64,000 nucleotides of DNA from Adiantum capillus-veneris (taxonomy: Eukaryota > Streptophyta > Polypodiopsida > Polypodiales > Pteridaceae), in assembly GCA_014529385.2 (NCBI GenBank), contig CM043952.1, forward strand, positions 155,591,057-155,655,056. The letters are read 5' to 3'. Position numbers and translations under genes: made by a program. Numbering within the stretch: position 1 is the stretch's first letter; each line of letters opens with the position of its first letter. The notes beneath the pieces were generated by a model. It ran no database searches. It saw only the letters and a program-made list of their open reading frames with translations, and was not told the DNA's origin. Positions 1 to 10,049 of the stretch are shown here, in pieces.

Positions 1-1474
1 AATGCATGGCAAAGGTGTGGAACAACTCCCATTTGCTAGCTTGAAGTCTTTCTAGAACTTTCTCAGGGGGCTTAGGAAAAGCCTTCATAGGACCCACTTC
101 CCAACCCATGTGAGGAGGTTCTGTAAAGCTGAAGCGTTGCAAAAGTGATGTGTCAACATCCCCATTCCTACTACAGCTGTTAGAGTTAGCATCTCCGGCA
201 CGCCTAGCTTCCCAATGGTCGTGATGCTTGTTCACATCCATAATAGTGGACTGCAAAGGTTTTCTCCTTGCAGTAGGCCATGACCGGCTATTTAGGGCCT
301 CCCGCAAAGCCATGTTCTCTTCTGTTAATCTTTGGAGCTGCACTAAAAGATCCTGTTTTGCCTTGTCCAGGCAAGCAACCTGCACCTTCAGCTTTGCTCT
401 TTCCACCATTACTTGTTGCCACCGCTCTGCGACCTTGCCCAGAACAAATCTCACCTACAAAAAATATTTTTCTTTTAGCTGCAATTATTAGAGCATAATA
501 ATAAAAAGTAATCACTGGTGTTGGGTAAAAAACTACGATTTTTTAAAAGAAAAAATAACAAAGAAAATGTTTTTGCAATTTCAAACATAAGACATAAATT
601 TGAAATCAAAAAAAAAAACATAAAACAAGTAGCTTGACAGACGAATTTGCAATCTTCCTTGATTACAGGGTTTATGGTAATTTAAGGTAACTAATGCACT
701 GACCTGCACGTCTTCGTCATCCACCCCACGCCTTTGGCCCCCTTCTGACTCTCGTTCACTTGAGCTCCTTGCTTCCGAAGCCCTAGCAGCATCTGGAGTC
801 GTGCAGTCAGTAGGTGGGGTTCGTGCAGTCAGTGATGAACTATCTCTATATTGTTTTTCAACCCCTGAATGAGTTCCATTTGCAGTCACATCTCCAAACA
901 AGTCCACAAAATTGTCATCGCCTGACTCAAAAGGAGAGGACTGCAGACCTGCATCTTGATCGTACAAAGGGATAAGAGATGAAAGGCCTTCTACACAATG
1001 CCTGCAAACGGGGCAGGCTGCCTCACTGCGAAACCATGTCACTGCACATGGCTCACAGAATACATGCCCACATGGCGTTATACGAGCGTGAGAGGTTCCC
1101 AGTGAGGAGGCACTCTCAAAGCAGATCTTACAGGAAAGCCCCATGTCAAGAAGATCTTCAAAAATCTGGTTTTTCACATGGTTTTAGCTTGAATCAGACC
1201 CAGCGTTGTGGATAATGATCATTTTGAATATACTACATACTACATGAGCATCTGTGCCATGCGAAATATCAGCATGTTTAAGACAAAGTTCTTGACCTTC
1301 TTGTTGAGTAAAAATGCCTCTTTGAAGAGAATCGGAACACAATCTATGTGACAGACGAAGAAGCTCAACAAAATGTGCTCTTCTCAGCTGGGAGCTTCTG
1401 GGATGGCGAAATACGTCAAGCATCAGTTTGGTGCGCTTGCTTACGACAGAATCCAGGGCAATGGGTTCCTTAAC
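1..1474 (-). CDS. RING-finger, coiled-coil protein (putative E3 ubiquitin ligase), spliced, 3' end outside window
   Basis: Three exons can be assembled on the minus strand, all joined in phase 0. The first visible exon (about 1474-1244) starts after a TGCTGCAG acceptor and is helix-rich. The next (about 1165-704) carries a C3HC4 RING: CKIC, about 17 residues later CGHVFCEPC, then CPVC. It ends at a consensus donor (CAG/GTCAGT at 704/703). After a 249-bp intron with acceptor TTTTTTGTAG, the third exon (454 to the window edge) stays open for 151 codons and contains a coiled coil (roughly its first 50 residues, LGKVAERWQQ to LTEENMALREAL). RING proteins of this kind recruit E2 enzymes and transfer ubiquitin; the substrate is unknown. 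The first intron (1166-1243, 78 bp) is the least certain because its acceptor lacks a pyrimidine tract. The true start lies upstream of 1474 and was not found. I do not recognise a named orthologue; RFWD3-like RING/coiled-coil proteins are one thing to compare. Confidence 0.75.
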
Positions 1475-1771
1475 CTGCAGCACGGCAAGTGAGAGGCGAC
1501 CTGAGAGGAGTTAAAAATGGCCTAACGACTACTTACTACAAACTACTAAACATTGTTGTTTTGCTTTGGCAAATTGTGTTTGGTTGCGTTAATTTACCTC
1601 GTGGAAGGCAAAAGACAACTTTAAAAAAAACAACAATATGCAGCACTGAAAAAGATGTCGAGCGAGACAAAAGACATTGGAGTGTGAAGCTAATTGGGCC
1701 TTGAGACTCGAGGTGTTGTACACATATGATAAGTAAGTGTTGGAGTGTGCAACAGTGGAAGAGACAGAAAC

Positions 1772-1810
<39 letters not shown>

Positions 1811-2640
1811 CGATGAATAACTCTAAAGGTGATAGGATACAAGGATACAGTGAATGGAGCTTGGCCGCACATATAAAGTTTGCCATTGTTGAGTTGGGCA
1901 AACCCTTTAACAATACCCAACACAAAATACCCAAATTTTGGAGAAAAAAAGAAAATGGGCAAAATTATTGGCGGAAACCCTACCCACAACCAAGGCATGT
2001 GTGCACGAATGAAAGTTGATAAGTAGGAGGGAAAGCATCTTGAAGGTGAACATAAATCTCTAACGTCCCCTCAACAACAAATGCTGAGAAGTTGTAGAGG
2101 AAAATGTCAAAGTTCTCACAGATTTTGAAGACCAAAATGAGCCAAAAACCACGACATGTCCAATGCCAAGTGATCATGACCCTAGTGGAGGTTGCATTGA
2201 TCGTCGCCCATGGAAGCTACAAATGTCCAAGAAAGGGAGCAAGTCAATCAAAGATGAGCATATCATTGCCCATCGGCTAAGGGGAAGCAGGCAGAGAAGA
2301 GGTGCCCCCTGAATAAAAACCCTCTGACTAAAGGAGAAAGGTTGTCGTGAGGTTGAGAAGAAAGCGGTAACACTTCAAGTCCAAAAGAGTTGACATAGGA
2401 GGTGGTAAAGGGCAAATGAAGAGACTAAAGGGAAATCCTCTCACAATTGATTAATCGGCCAAGGCATTGGGAGTAGCAGAGTTAGAAGTTGACCCAATGA
2501 ACCACCAACATTTGCTACTTTGTGATGATCATGCCATCTCTAATAGCATCTAGTTGTTGTATGCCCGTGTCATCGACAATAGGTATACATAACATCACGT
2601 CCTTTTGCTAGGTAGCAGTATCGAGGTAAGCTTTCACAGT
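1475..2640. other. Unassigned decayed sequence with a short (AG)n tract
   Basis: No protein family could be recognised in either strand. An (AG)n run sits at 1773-1807. Upstream exons of the RING gene should lie somewhere here if that gene is intact, but no clear exon was found. The right part (about 2000-2640) may be older minus-strand retroelement sequence continuous with the gag remnant at 2641-2934, judging only by weak amino-acid resemblance. Confidence 0.4.
1773..1807. repeat. (AG)n microsatellite
   Basis: An uninterrupted AG dinucleotide run of 35 bases. The Ser/Leu or Arg/Glu open frames across it are by-products of the repeat. Confidence 0.95.
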
Positions 2641-2934
2641 AGCTTTGCCATCACAAGTTGTTGCTAAAGTTGTCTCTCCCATAGGAAATTCAAAGGTACC
2701 TCTATCCTGAATATGCTAAGAAATATGCTACAAGGTAGGTAGAAAATCCTCCCAAGTGATAGGATGAGTAGAGGAGACAAGTGACGGGTAGAGAGAATCG
2801 GACAAAAATTGGCCAACAATCTAGTAGCCATAAATATATAGAAGTGATCACATTGCCACATGAAAAGCTCATCTCAAAGCTATTCCATGCAAGCAATCAA
2901 GGCATGAAGGAAAGAGAACTACAAGAATTGAAGG
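2641..2934 (-). mobile_element. Degenerate copia gag remnant, distal half
   Basis: Read on the minus strand, this stretch resembles the middle of a copia gag (UBN2-like) domain, with a segment like LSDSLYPSLVSST followed by ITWEDFLPTL, where family members have a conserved 'LL.SLP.S...' motif. It carries stops and frameshifts. Its proximal half lies on the other side of copia A (5315-5640), so A inserted into it. The assignment rests on short motifs only. Confidence 0.4.
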
Positions 2935-3146
2935 TGTTGGGGTTAAAGGCGGTTAAGACTTTGCCCCGGGTAGACGTCCGGTGTCTAACCACCCACTGAC
3001 TCCACTAACTTACCCTTATTCTTTGTATACATAGAAGATTAGGAGTGAGTGTTGCTTCTTGCCACTCTGCTCCACCTCACTCTATGTGTTCTCTCCCTCT
3101 CTCCTTCTCACTCTCCGCACATACACCGCATTTGTGCATCCCTTCA
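2935..3146 (+). repeat. 5' LTR of copia A
   Basis: A 212-bp repeat with TG...CA ends. It matches 5085-5314 along its length, including the shared 'TATACATAGAA' region and the 'CCACTCTGCTCCACC' region. The usual copia primer-binding site (TGGTATCAGAGC) is absent after it; instead the first ~16 bases of the LTR appear again at 3149-3164. Confidence 0.85.
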
Positions 3147-3837
3147 ATTGTTGGGGTTAATGGCCAGTGACAGGTTTTGTCAGTTTCAAACACAGATTGG
3201 TGCTCTTTGTACCCACTCTAGCAAAAGTGAGATTTTCATATGCTCCTATGGCTATAGGTTACAAGTAGCTAGCTAATCATCTCTACATATTACAAGTACA
3301 AGTTCTTTGCAGTTGTCAGATTATGCTTGCAGTTTTTGTGGGATGTGTATTGAGCATCACGTTTGCTCTCTACTTATTCGCTCTGGTGAGAGTTTCTATT
3401 CCAGTCTTGAGTCTTTGCTACTCATTTGTGCCTACATTATCACTTGGTGCTTGTTTATGCACTGACTTTGCTTGGTTTAGAGAAGAGGTTGGATATTGGT
3501 ATTGTACATTGCCTTTGGTAGATCTACATTGTGCATATGCGAGCATCGGATTGATGTAGTGGTCGTGATGTCTCACTTTGTTGCCATTTTGGCATGGTTT
3601 ATGGTTGAGATTTTGCTCAGTTTATAGGGGAGACTCTATTAGTTCTCTCCCAAAATTTATCACCATAGTTTTGGTTTCTTCACCATACTTTTTTGTTGCA
3701 TATGCGTTATTCACTAATATGGCATCCATCATGTGTGACAGTTCAAAGTCTCATAGTTGTCAATATATGTGATGTTGGCATTGTGGTCACATGGGGACAT
3801 TAGGCAATGCCACTTTAGACGCACGAGGTAGATTCCT
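3147..3837 (+). other. Copia A leader and broken zinc knuckle
   Basis: Untranslated leader-like sequence. The phrase AGGGGAGACTCT (about 3626-3640) is shared with the leader of copia C near 16220, so the two families have related leaders. Gag itself is deleted. At about 3772-3830 a remnant CWHCGHMG marks a CCHC zinc knuckle whose His and last Cys are lost. Confidence 0.55.
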
Positions 3838-4260
3838 ATGGTTTTGACACATGCTAGAAAGGTGACTTCGTATGCAAGTGACGACGATGTCACGTTTACC
3901 TCTAGCGTTCATCGTGCTTACATGTCTTTGAGAGATGGCACTTCTCCCTATTGGTTGCTAGATGAGGATGTAGTTTTCCACGTCACGTTAGATCGTGAGT
4001 GGTTTAGCACTTTCTCTAGTGGGAGCTTTGGTCGTGTGCACTTGGTCGATGGTTTGACGTTTGACAGTGTAGAAGCAGGAGATGTTTGCTTGTCATTACC
4101 TAGTGGTGCATCCTATATTCTTTGACATGTGCATTATGTTCCTCGGCTGAGATAGAGTTTGATCTCAGTGAGACAACTATCAGATTGTGGGTGTCAGATT
4201 GTGCTTAGAGAGCGGTCCTTCCAAATGCATTCCAAATCACTAGTGATTGCCAAGGGATCC
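3838..4260 (+). pseudogene. Copia A protease and pre-integrase remnant
   Basis: An open stretch (3838-4125) reads like the copia protease region: a tryptophan-leucine-leucine-aspartate start, FHVT, then REWFSTFSSG and FGRVHLVDG. The catalytic D-S-G-A-S is replaced by D-E-D-V-V, so the enzyme would be inactive. After a stop, the frame continues with an HYVPRL-like motif and LISVRQLSDCG, typical of the gag-pre-integrase segment. A protease with a dead active site inside a deleted element is most simply a fossil. Confidence 0.8.
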
Positions 4261-5084
4261 TAGAGTGGCTTGGTATATCATATGTGCGTATCTGAGGTTC
4301 AAAATGGCATAATGTTGATTTTGTTGATGGCTTGCATTGAGCGAGAGATGAAATGTGTCTCCTTCACTAGTGATCTCCACTATGCTCACAAGACAGAGCA
4401 TGTAGCTGTGCAGGACAAGTCAATAAACTCTGTAGAGACGAAGGTAGAGCTGCAATGCTCCAGTGAGACACAACAAGATTCATTGGAGTCTATGCAGATA
4501 GAGGTAGAGCATGTCTGCTTCCTAGAGACAGGCAGAGATGATGGACGTGGAATTTTTTTATATGCTCATGCTAGAGGCTATTGAGATGATGTCAAGACAC
4601 ATAGGTCCGCCTATGGATGAGAGGGACGTAGCCATGCTAGTGTTGGTGATGACACATCCATTCCTGATGAGTAGTCCTGATGATGTAGTGCATGCAGATA
4701 GTACTGAGGAGGCTAGTACAACCAGGTTTGTGTAGATTTTGTCAGTGTTTGGGTGTCTCATGTATGACCTACTAGTGTCGAGATCCAACCTAGTAGCTAT
4801 AATGGGAGCATTTGCAGGAGGGATTGTCAATTGTATGATGAATGACACTAGCATGATGCATTCTGGAGCTATGTATACCATACAGAGATATCTGCGTGAT
4901 TTACATGCAGGCTCCAGTGTGGATACACATGCTCGCTTCACTAGAGCTGATACAACTGCATGTAAATCAAGTGAGCGAGCCAGTGGGTGTAGGTTAAGAG
5001 AGTCTCTCGCCTATTTTCTTGTACATACTAGTAGTTTAGCTAGTAGGACCCACTTATAGGCACATTTTCCTTTAAGTGGGAGGT
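4261..5084 (+). pseudogene. Copia A 3' internal segment, function not recognised
   Basis: Two partly overlapping open stretches (4270-4584, 4739-5059) are separated by stops. The second has the phrase GAFAGGIVNC followed by DTSMMH, which recurs almost unchanged on the minus strand at 41830-41900, so it is a real part of this element family rather than chance. I could not match it to integrase, reverse transcriptase or RNase H. It runs into the polypurine tract before the 3' LTR. Confidence 0.55.
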
Positions 5085-5314
5085 TGTTGGGATTAATGGC
5101 AGATATGCCTTTGCTGTAGGCCAAACGTCTGGTGTTTGGCCCTTCACTAACTCCACTGACTGACCCTTATTTTTATATACATAGAAAAATAAGGAGTGAA
5201 AACTGCTTCTTTGCCACTCTACTCCACCCCACTCTGTGTGTTCTCTTCTCTCTCTTCTCTCTCTCTCTCTCTCTCTCTCCCCCTGCACACACACCATATT
5301 TGTGCATCCCTTCA
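5085..5314 (+). repeat. 3' LTR of copia A
   Basis: It starts TGTTGGGATTAATGG directly after the purine tract and ends CCCTTCA. It is about 18 bp longer than the 5' LTR, mainly because a CT run has expanded (5256-5279). The sequence difference between the two LTRs indicates an old insertion. Confidence 0.85.
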
Positions 5315-5640
5315 TAAGGTTCAATAGAGCAGAGAAACTGTCCTTTTGAGGGTCTACACTTTGTATAACTTGCAAAGGTTCTCCCAAACGTCACGTGCTA
5401 ACCATAAGAGATGTAACAAGTGACATGACAGGATCCGCACAATTGATAAAAGGGTAGGAAAACATCATGCATTGCATGTCATTCCAAGAATCAACCATGA
5501 CTTGTGTAACACTGGATGATAAGTACCATGTCGCATGTCCTAAAATAGTAGTCAAGAAAGTGAGAGTAGAAGGTGCTCTACATGCCAAAATAGTAGCACA
5601 ATTGGCATTGGTTTTACTGTCAATAATCTAATTAATTTTC
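5315..5640 (-). mobile_element. Degenerate copia gag remnant, proximal half
   Basis: Minus-strand translation gives a stop-broken gag-like stretch with 'DVWENLCKLY' followed by a short basic/aromatic run, the usual beginning of the UBN2 gag domain. The reading continues on the far side of copia A at 2641-2934, which supports one older gag split by the insertion. Confidence 0.45.
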
Positions 5641-6320
<680 letters not shown>

Positions 6321-6410
6321 TATCTCTCTTGATTTTTTTTCCTCCCTTTCTTTTTTGTTTTTCTCCTTTCTCACCCCCTTTGTCTATCTGCCCCTCTCCC
6401 TCCCCTCCTC

Positions 6411-6522
6411 AAACACACACACACACACACTCTCTGGTCTTGTATGTGTGTGTGTGTGTGTGTATTGAGAACCGTCTCCATTTATCCATGTCCATGTCTT
6501 TCCATACTTTCTTATGTAACCC

Positions 6523-6553
<31 letters not shown>
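6411..6553. repeat. (CA)n, (GT)n and a 30-base poly-C run
   Basis: Short (AC)n at 6411-6430, (GT)n at 6446-6463, then an uninterrupted run of 30 C (6524-6553) leading into CTCTCTCGCTCT repeats. Confidence 0.95.
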
Positions 6554-6555
<2 letters not shown>

Positions 6556-6699
6556 TCTCGCTCTCTCGCTCTCTCGCTCGTGTACCCTATCTCTCTCATT
6601 ATTGTGCATTGAAGAGGGTGGATATGGAAGGAGCATCCGTATTTGACACATTGCATTCCTTTTCATAGCCTTTCATATCCTATAATGTAATGCAAAAGC

Positions 6700-6860
6700 T
6701 TATGACTCTAGTAGCGTGTGGCTCCTATACTCTGAAACTTGAAGTGAGCATAACGTACATAGTTGATGTGACTCTTTTCCATTGCCACAGTGTCCCGTCT
6801 CGCATTGAGGGTAGTGAGAGCCAAGCCGAATGATTGAGATAATGTGTATCATTGACAAGG
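6700..6860 (-). pseudogene. Second copy of LINE C-terminal cysteine motif
   Basis: Minus-strand translation contains SHYPQCETGHCGNGKES then LCTLCSLQVSEYRSHTLLES. This parallels the LINE's own C-terminal motif at 7290-7400 (LCTLCSLQVREFKYHTLLEF). The DNA of the two blocks is alignable over about 140 bp. It is either the 3' remnant of another LINE copy or a local duplication of the LINE end. Confidence 0.65.
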
Positions 6861-7015
6861 GGATAGTCTCAAGCATATTGGAAGGAGTACGGTTTCCTTC
6901 TTTTAGCAAAGAACATGGTTTTGTAGTTGGGGGCAATATGGGTGATGTAATGTATAAATCATTGCACGTTGGATTCTGTTGAAGCCAAAATAAATATCTT
7001 TGTGTGTATATGCAC

Positions 7016-7021
<6 letters not shown>

Positions 7022-7107
<86 letters not shown>
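7022..7107. repeat. (GT)n-(GA)n microsatellite inside the LINE 3' region
   Basis: A GT run (7022-7050) is directly followed by GA (7050-7107). On the LINE sense strand this reads CT then CA and lies just after the C-terminal cysteine motif, so it may have grown from the LINE tail. Confidence 0.95.
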
Positions 7108-7108
<1 letters not shown>

Positions 7109-7239
7109 TTTATTATCATCCTTGGAGGTAAAATATGACCTATGGGACAAAAGTTACATGTGATGTAGTATGTATGTGGCTGATGAGTGACTCTCGAGGC
7201 TCCAAAGGAGAGCCTACAATGTGGTTGGAAGAGGAAAGT

Positions 7240-8137
7240 GTGTAGGTCTAAGTCATGGCTAAAAATAAAAGGGAAGCATGTTCGGATGTGACCAAAAGCT
7301 GAGAACTCTAGTAGTGTGTGGTACTTAAACTCTCGAACTTGCAGTGAGCATAATGTGCACAATCGATTTGTCTCTTCTCCATTGCCCCAACGCCCTATCT
7401 CACATCAAAGGGAGTGGGAGCAAAGCCGAATGGCTGCAATAGTGCATATCGTTAATGTTGTTTGTGTCAACTTGGAGAAAATTTGTAAGAAAACGCTTTT
7501 GGACATTCTCAAACTCTTTCCAAGTAGACTTTGAGATGCTCCCACCCCACACTTGAACTCCATAGAGAAAAACCGGTGTCACCAATGTGTCAAAAAGGTA
7601 CATCTTGAGAACCCAACACTTGATGTTTCCCACAATACACATGTTCTCAAATGCATAGTATGCTCTCATTGCCGGTTCCAAACGACGCATAGCACATTCA
7701 TGCCACTTGTGATTGGCTAGAACCTCAAGGCCAAGGTACTTAAATATCTCAACAACTTCAAGTGTCTCATTGTTGTACACAATGAATGGCTTCTCCTTAT
7801 GGTTGGTTTTCACAAGCATAACCTTTGTTTTGGATTCATTCACAATCAGCCCACTATGCAAGCGAAAGTTCTCAAGGACAACCATAAGCTTTTGTGCATC
7901 GTCTAAAATGTGTGCTAGAAGCACTATATCATTTGAATACAACAAAAACATGATTACCGCATTGCAAATAATGATCTCTTCAATGCCTTCTTCTTGCATA
8001 AACTCAAGTACCATTTGTTCCAATTGATCGATGCATAGACCAAAGAGAGTCGGTGACAATGGACATCCTTGTTTAACCCCAATAGTGCTTACAATTTTTT
8101 TTGAAATTCCTCTTCCCATGCGCAATTGACACATCAT
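7240..8137 (-). pseudogene. LINE ORF2: reverse transcriptase palm/thumb and C-terminal zinc-finger region
   Basis: The 245-codon open stretch 8137-7400 shows the RT signature GVKQGCPLSPTLFGLCIDQLE near its N terminus. The catalytic box then reads LLYSNDIVLLA, where family members have Y/F-A-D-D: the first catalytic aspartate is asparagine. The conserved LRLHSGL-type motif (FRLHSGLIVNESKTKVM) and KYLGLEV follow. Downstream, after a frameshift, comes a zf-RVT-like cysteine motif (RLCTLCSLQV) and HIRTCFPFIFSHD (about 7370-7250). The altered catalytic box and the frame breaks make this a pseudogene. Confidence 0.85.
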
Positions 8138-8240
8138 CTTCTCATAAATTTAAGAAACCGCAAGCATAAACTCACTTGGCACTTGGAGTTCTTCCATCCT
8201 TATCCGCAAATTGTTACGTGGAATCATAACAATGATTTTC

Positions 8241-8618
8241 TTAAAGTCCACAAAATAACAATACAATTGCTTGGCTTTCAACCGTGGCTTTCAACCGACT
8301 TTCCTCCATGAGAACACAAAGAGTGACAAGATGATTAATGATGTTATGGCATTGATGAAAACCCGCTTTTCCTTTTACACTCTTGTCATTCTCTTCAACC
8401 CAATCACTCAATTTTATCTCCATTATGCACACAAACAACTTTGCTATAAGAGATCCAATCATTATAGTCCAGTAGTTGTTTACATTTTTTACATCCCCTC
8501 CTTTATGCAAAGGCTTGTCCCAATTAGTACTCCAATCATAAGGCATACCATGTTGAAGTGCAAGGTTGAACATATCACACATCCACTCATGTGTAAAATC
8601 TCCCATCCATTTGATCAT
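8241..8618 (-). pseudogene. LINE ORF2: reverse transcriptase N-terminal part
   Basis: A 125-codon open stretch with a 'PYDWSTNWDKPLHKGGDVKN' segment, the position where LINE RTs have 'W....I.PI.KKGD..N..NYR.I', and later KAGFHQCHNIINHLVTL, the 'GF...RST.D.I..L' motif. It connects to the palm segment across a short gap with a frameshift and stop (8138-8240). Confidence 0.8.
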
Positions 8619-8642
8619 CTCTGGCTTGATACCTTGAAGATC

Positions 8643-9203
8643 TCATGATTTGCAAGTGGCCAACTTTTCAAGCCCACCGCATACATCCTCAACAGTAAAA
8701 AAAGAGGGCATACATGGGAGTGAACCATAAAATGCTATTTTTTTAGCATTTGGTTGCTCATATAGTTGCTTACAATGTGTGTACATATCCATAAGACTCA
8801 AGTTACCAAAATTTTTAACCTGCTTGCCCCTCAAGTTTCTCCAAAATCTTCCACATGCACGTGCCTTTTCTTGAACTTGAACAAATTGTTGCTTTACTTC
8901 CCATCTTCTTCTCTTCTTTAGAATCAATGCCTTGTATGTATGCAAAAGACTTTGATAGTTTTCTTTGTCCATAGTTGCATCAAGCTTTATCAAGGATTTT
9001 CGAGCATCTTGACATTCTTCATCAAACCACCTTTTGTGTGATCTATCTTTGTTGATACCATGGGCATGTTTTCTTGAACAAGAACAAATAACTTTCTTGA
9101 AAGCTTCCCATTTAGTTTCCAACGGTGCGTCATATTGAAGCTTTGTCATCCATAAGTTTTGCTCAACCGTTTCAATGTACATTGGTGCTTGTTTGAAATC
9201 CAT
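8643..9203 (-). pseudogene. LINE ORF2: linker between endonuclease and reverse transcriptase
   Basis: A 186-codon open stretch, lysine- and arginine-rich (KRWFDEECQDARKS, LKKRRRWEVKQQ, FWRNLRG). LINE ORF2 proteins carry a charged linker of this kind, often with 'W.DEEC..A...R' near its start. It lies in the expected place between endonuclease and RT. Confidence 0.8.
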
Positions 9204-9364
9204 ACATAGTGATACCTTCTCTTCCCTTTGGCCGAGATTATCATGCTTAGTTGCTCCTTCACATGCAAGGTCAATACATAAGGTCTAATGGTCTCATTCC
9301 GGGGTCCATTGGCTAAAACTCTTTATGTGATACATGATGGCTTCGGAGAGTAGTATATAGTCAA

Positions 9365-10045
9365 TCACACTATCCCCATTATGTTTTCTATATGTAAATC
9401 CATTGGTTCTACTCCACAAAGATACACCATTGGCAATGAGCATACTCGTGCTATTACACATGTTAAAATTAATTTTCCATAGTGATCTGACTTTTTCTCA
9501 TCCATTGAAGTACAATTATACAAGTGAACTTCCTCCAACTCCCTTGAAATGTATGGCATATCAAATTGTTGAGTATTATCTTGCAATGTTTTTGTGCGAG
9601 CATTCATATCCCCAAAGACAATAACATCACCTTCACCTTTGAAATAAGCAATGTCCTTTTCTAAATCAAAAAATGGCTGATCTCTATCCATGCAAGCATA
9701 AAAGGGGGAATCATGATGAGGAATGTAGCAACCAGCTACAAAAATGGGTGCTCTTTTTGGTGTCATAATTTTCAGCCATACATAACGTTTGTACTTTTCA
9801 TCTTTCACAATTGATGTAAAATCTTCCAATCCTTTCTTAACCATACATGCTACCTCTCATTGCCCTCTTCGTTGCTTGAGATTCTTTGACCACATCAATG
9901 AATGTACATTGTAATCCTTCAAGCCATCAATCCTTTGTGTATCATGCTCCCAAGTTTCAACAAGAAGTACAACATCGGCTTTGCTTGTTAGTTCATCAAT
10001 GCCAACCCCTGCACTCCATGGGTATCCTTGCAGTTCCAAAAGCAT
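9365..10045 (-). pseudogene. LINE ORF2: endonuclease domain
   Basis: Two open stretches in different frames (10045-9857 and 9844-9365) make up an exonuclease-endonuclease-phosphatase domain. The first has ADVVLLVETWEHD, the catalytic Glu motif; the second has VFGDMNAR, the conserved G-D-x-N motif, followed by a 'SDHYG'-like segment where the family has the terminal SDH catalytic histidine. A frame break near 9850 separates them. Confidence 0.85.
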
Positions 10046-10049
10046 ATTT

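Larger units (their letters stand above)
2935..5314 (+). mobile_element. Copia element A, internally deleted, two LTRs
   Basis: The element begins TGTTGGGGTTAAAGG and ends GTGCATCCCTTCA. Flanks are GAAGG on the left (2930-2934) and TAAGG on the right (5315-5319), a 4-of-5 target duplication. It is only 2.4 kb: most of gag, integrase and reverse transcriptase are missing. What remains is a leader, a broken zinc knuckle, a protease/pre-integrase segment and an unidentified 3' segment that recurs in the minus-strand copia F near 41800-41980. A purine tract (TTTAAGTGGGAGGT, 5071-5084) stands directly before the 3' LTR. It cannot be autonomous as it stands. Confidence 0.85.

Noticed and set aside
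228-498. Plus-strand open frames opposite the RING gene's third exon
   Set aside because: They are antisense to an exon that has splice sites and a coiled coil; no family similarity.
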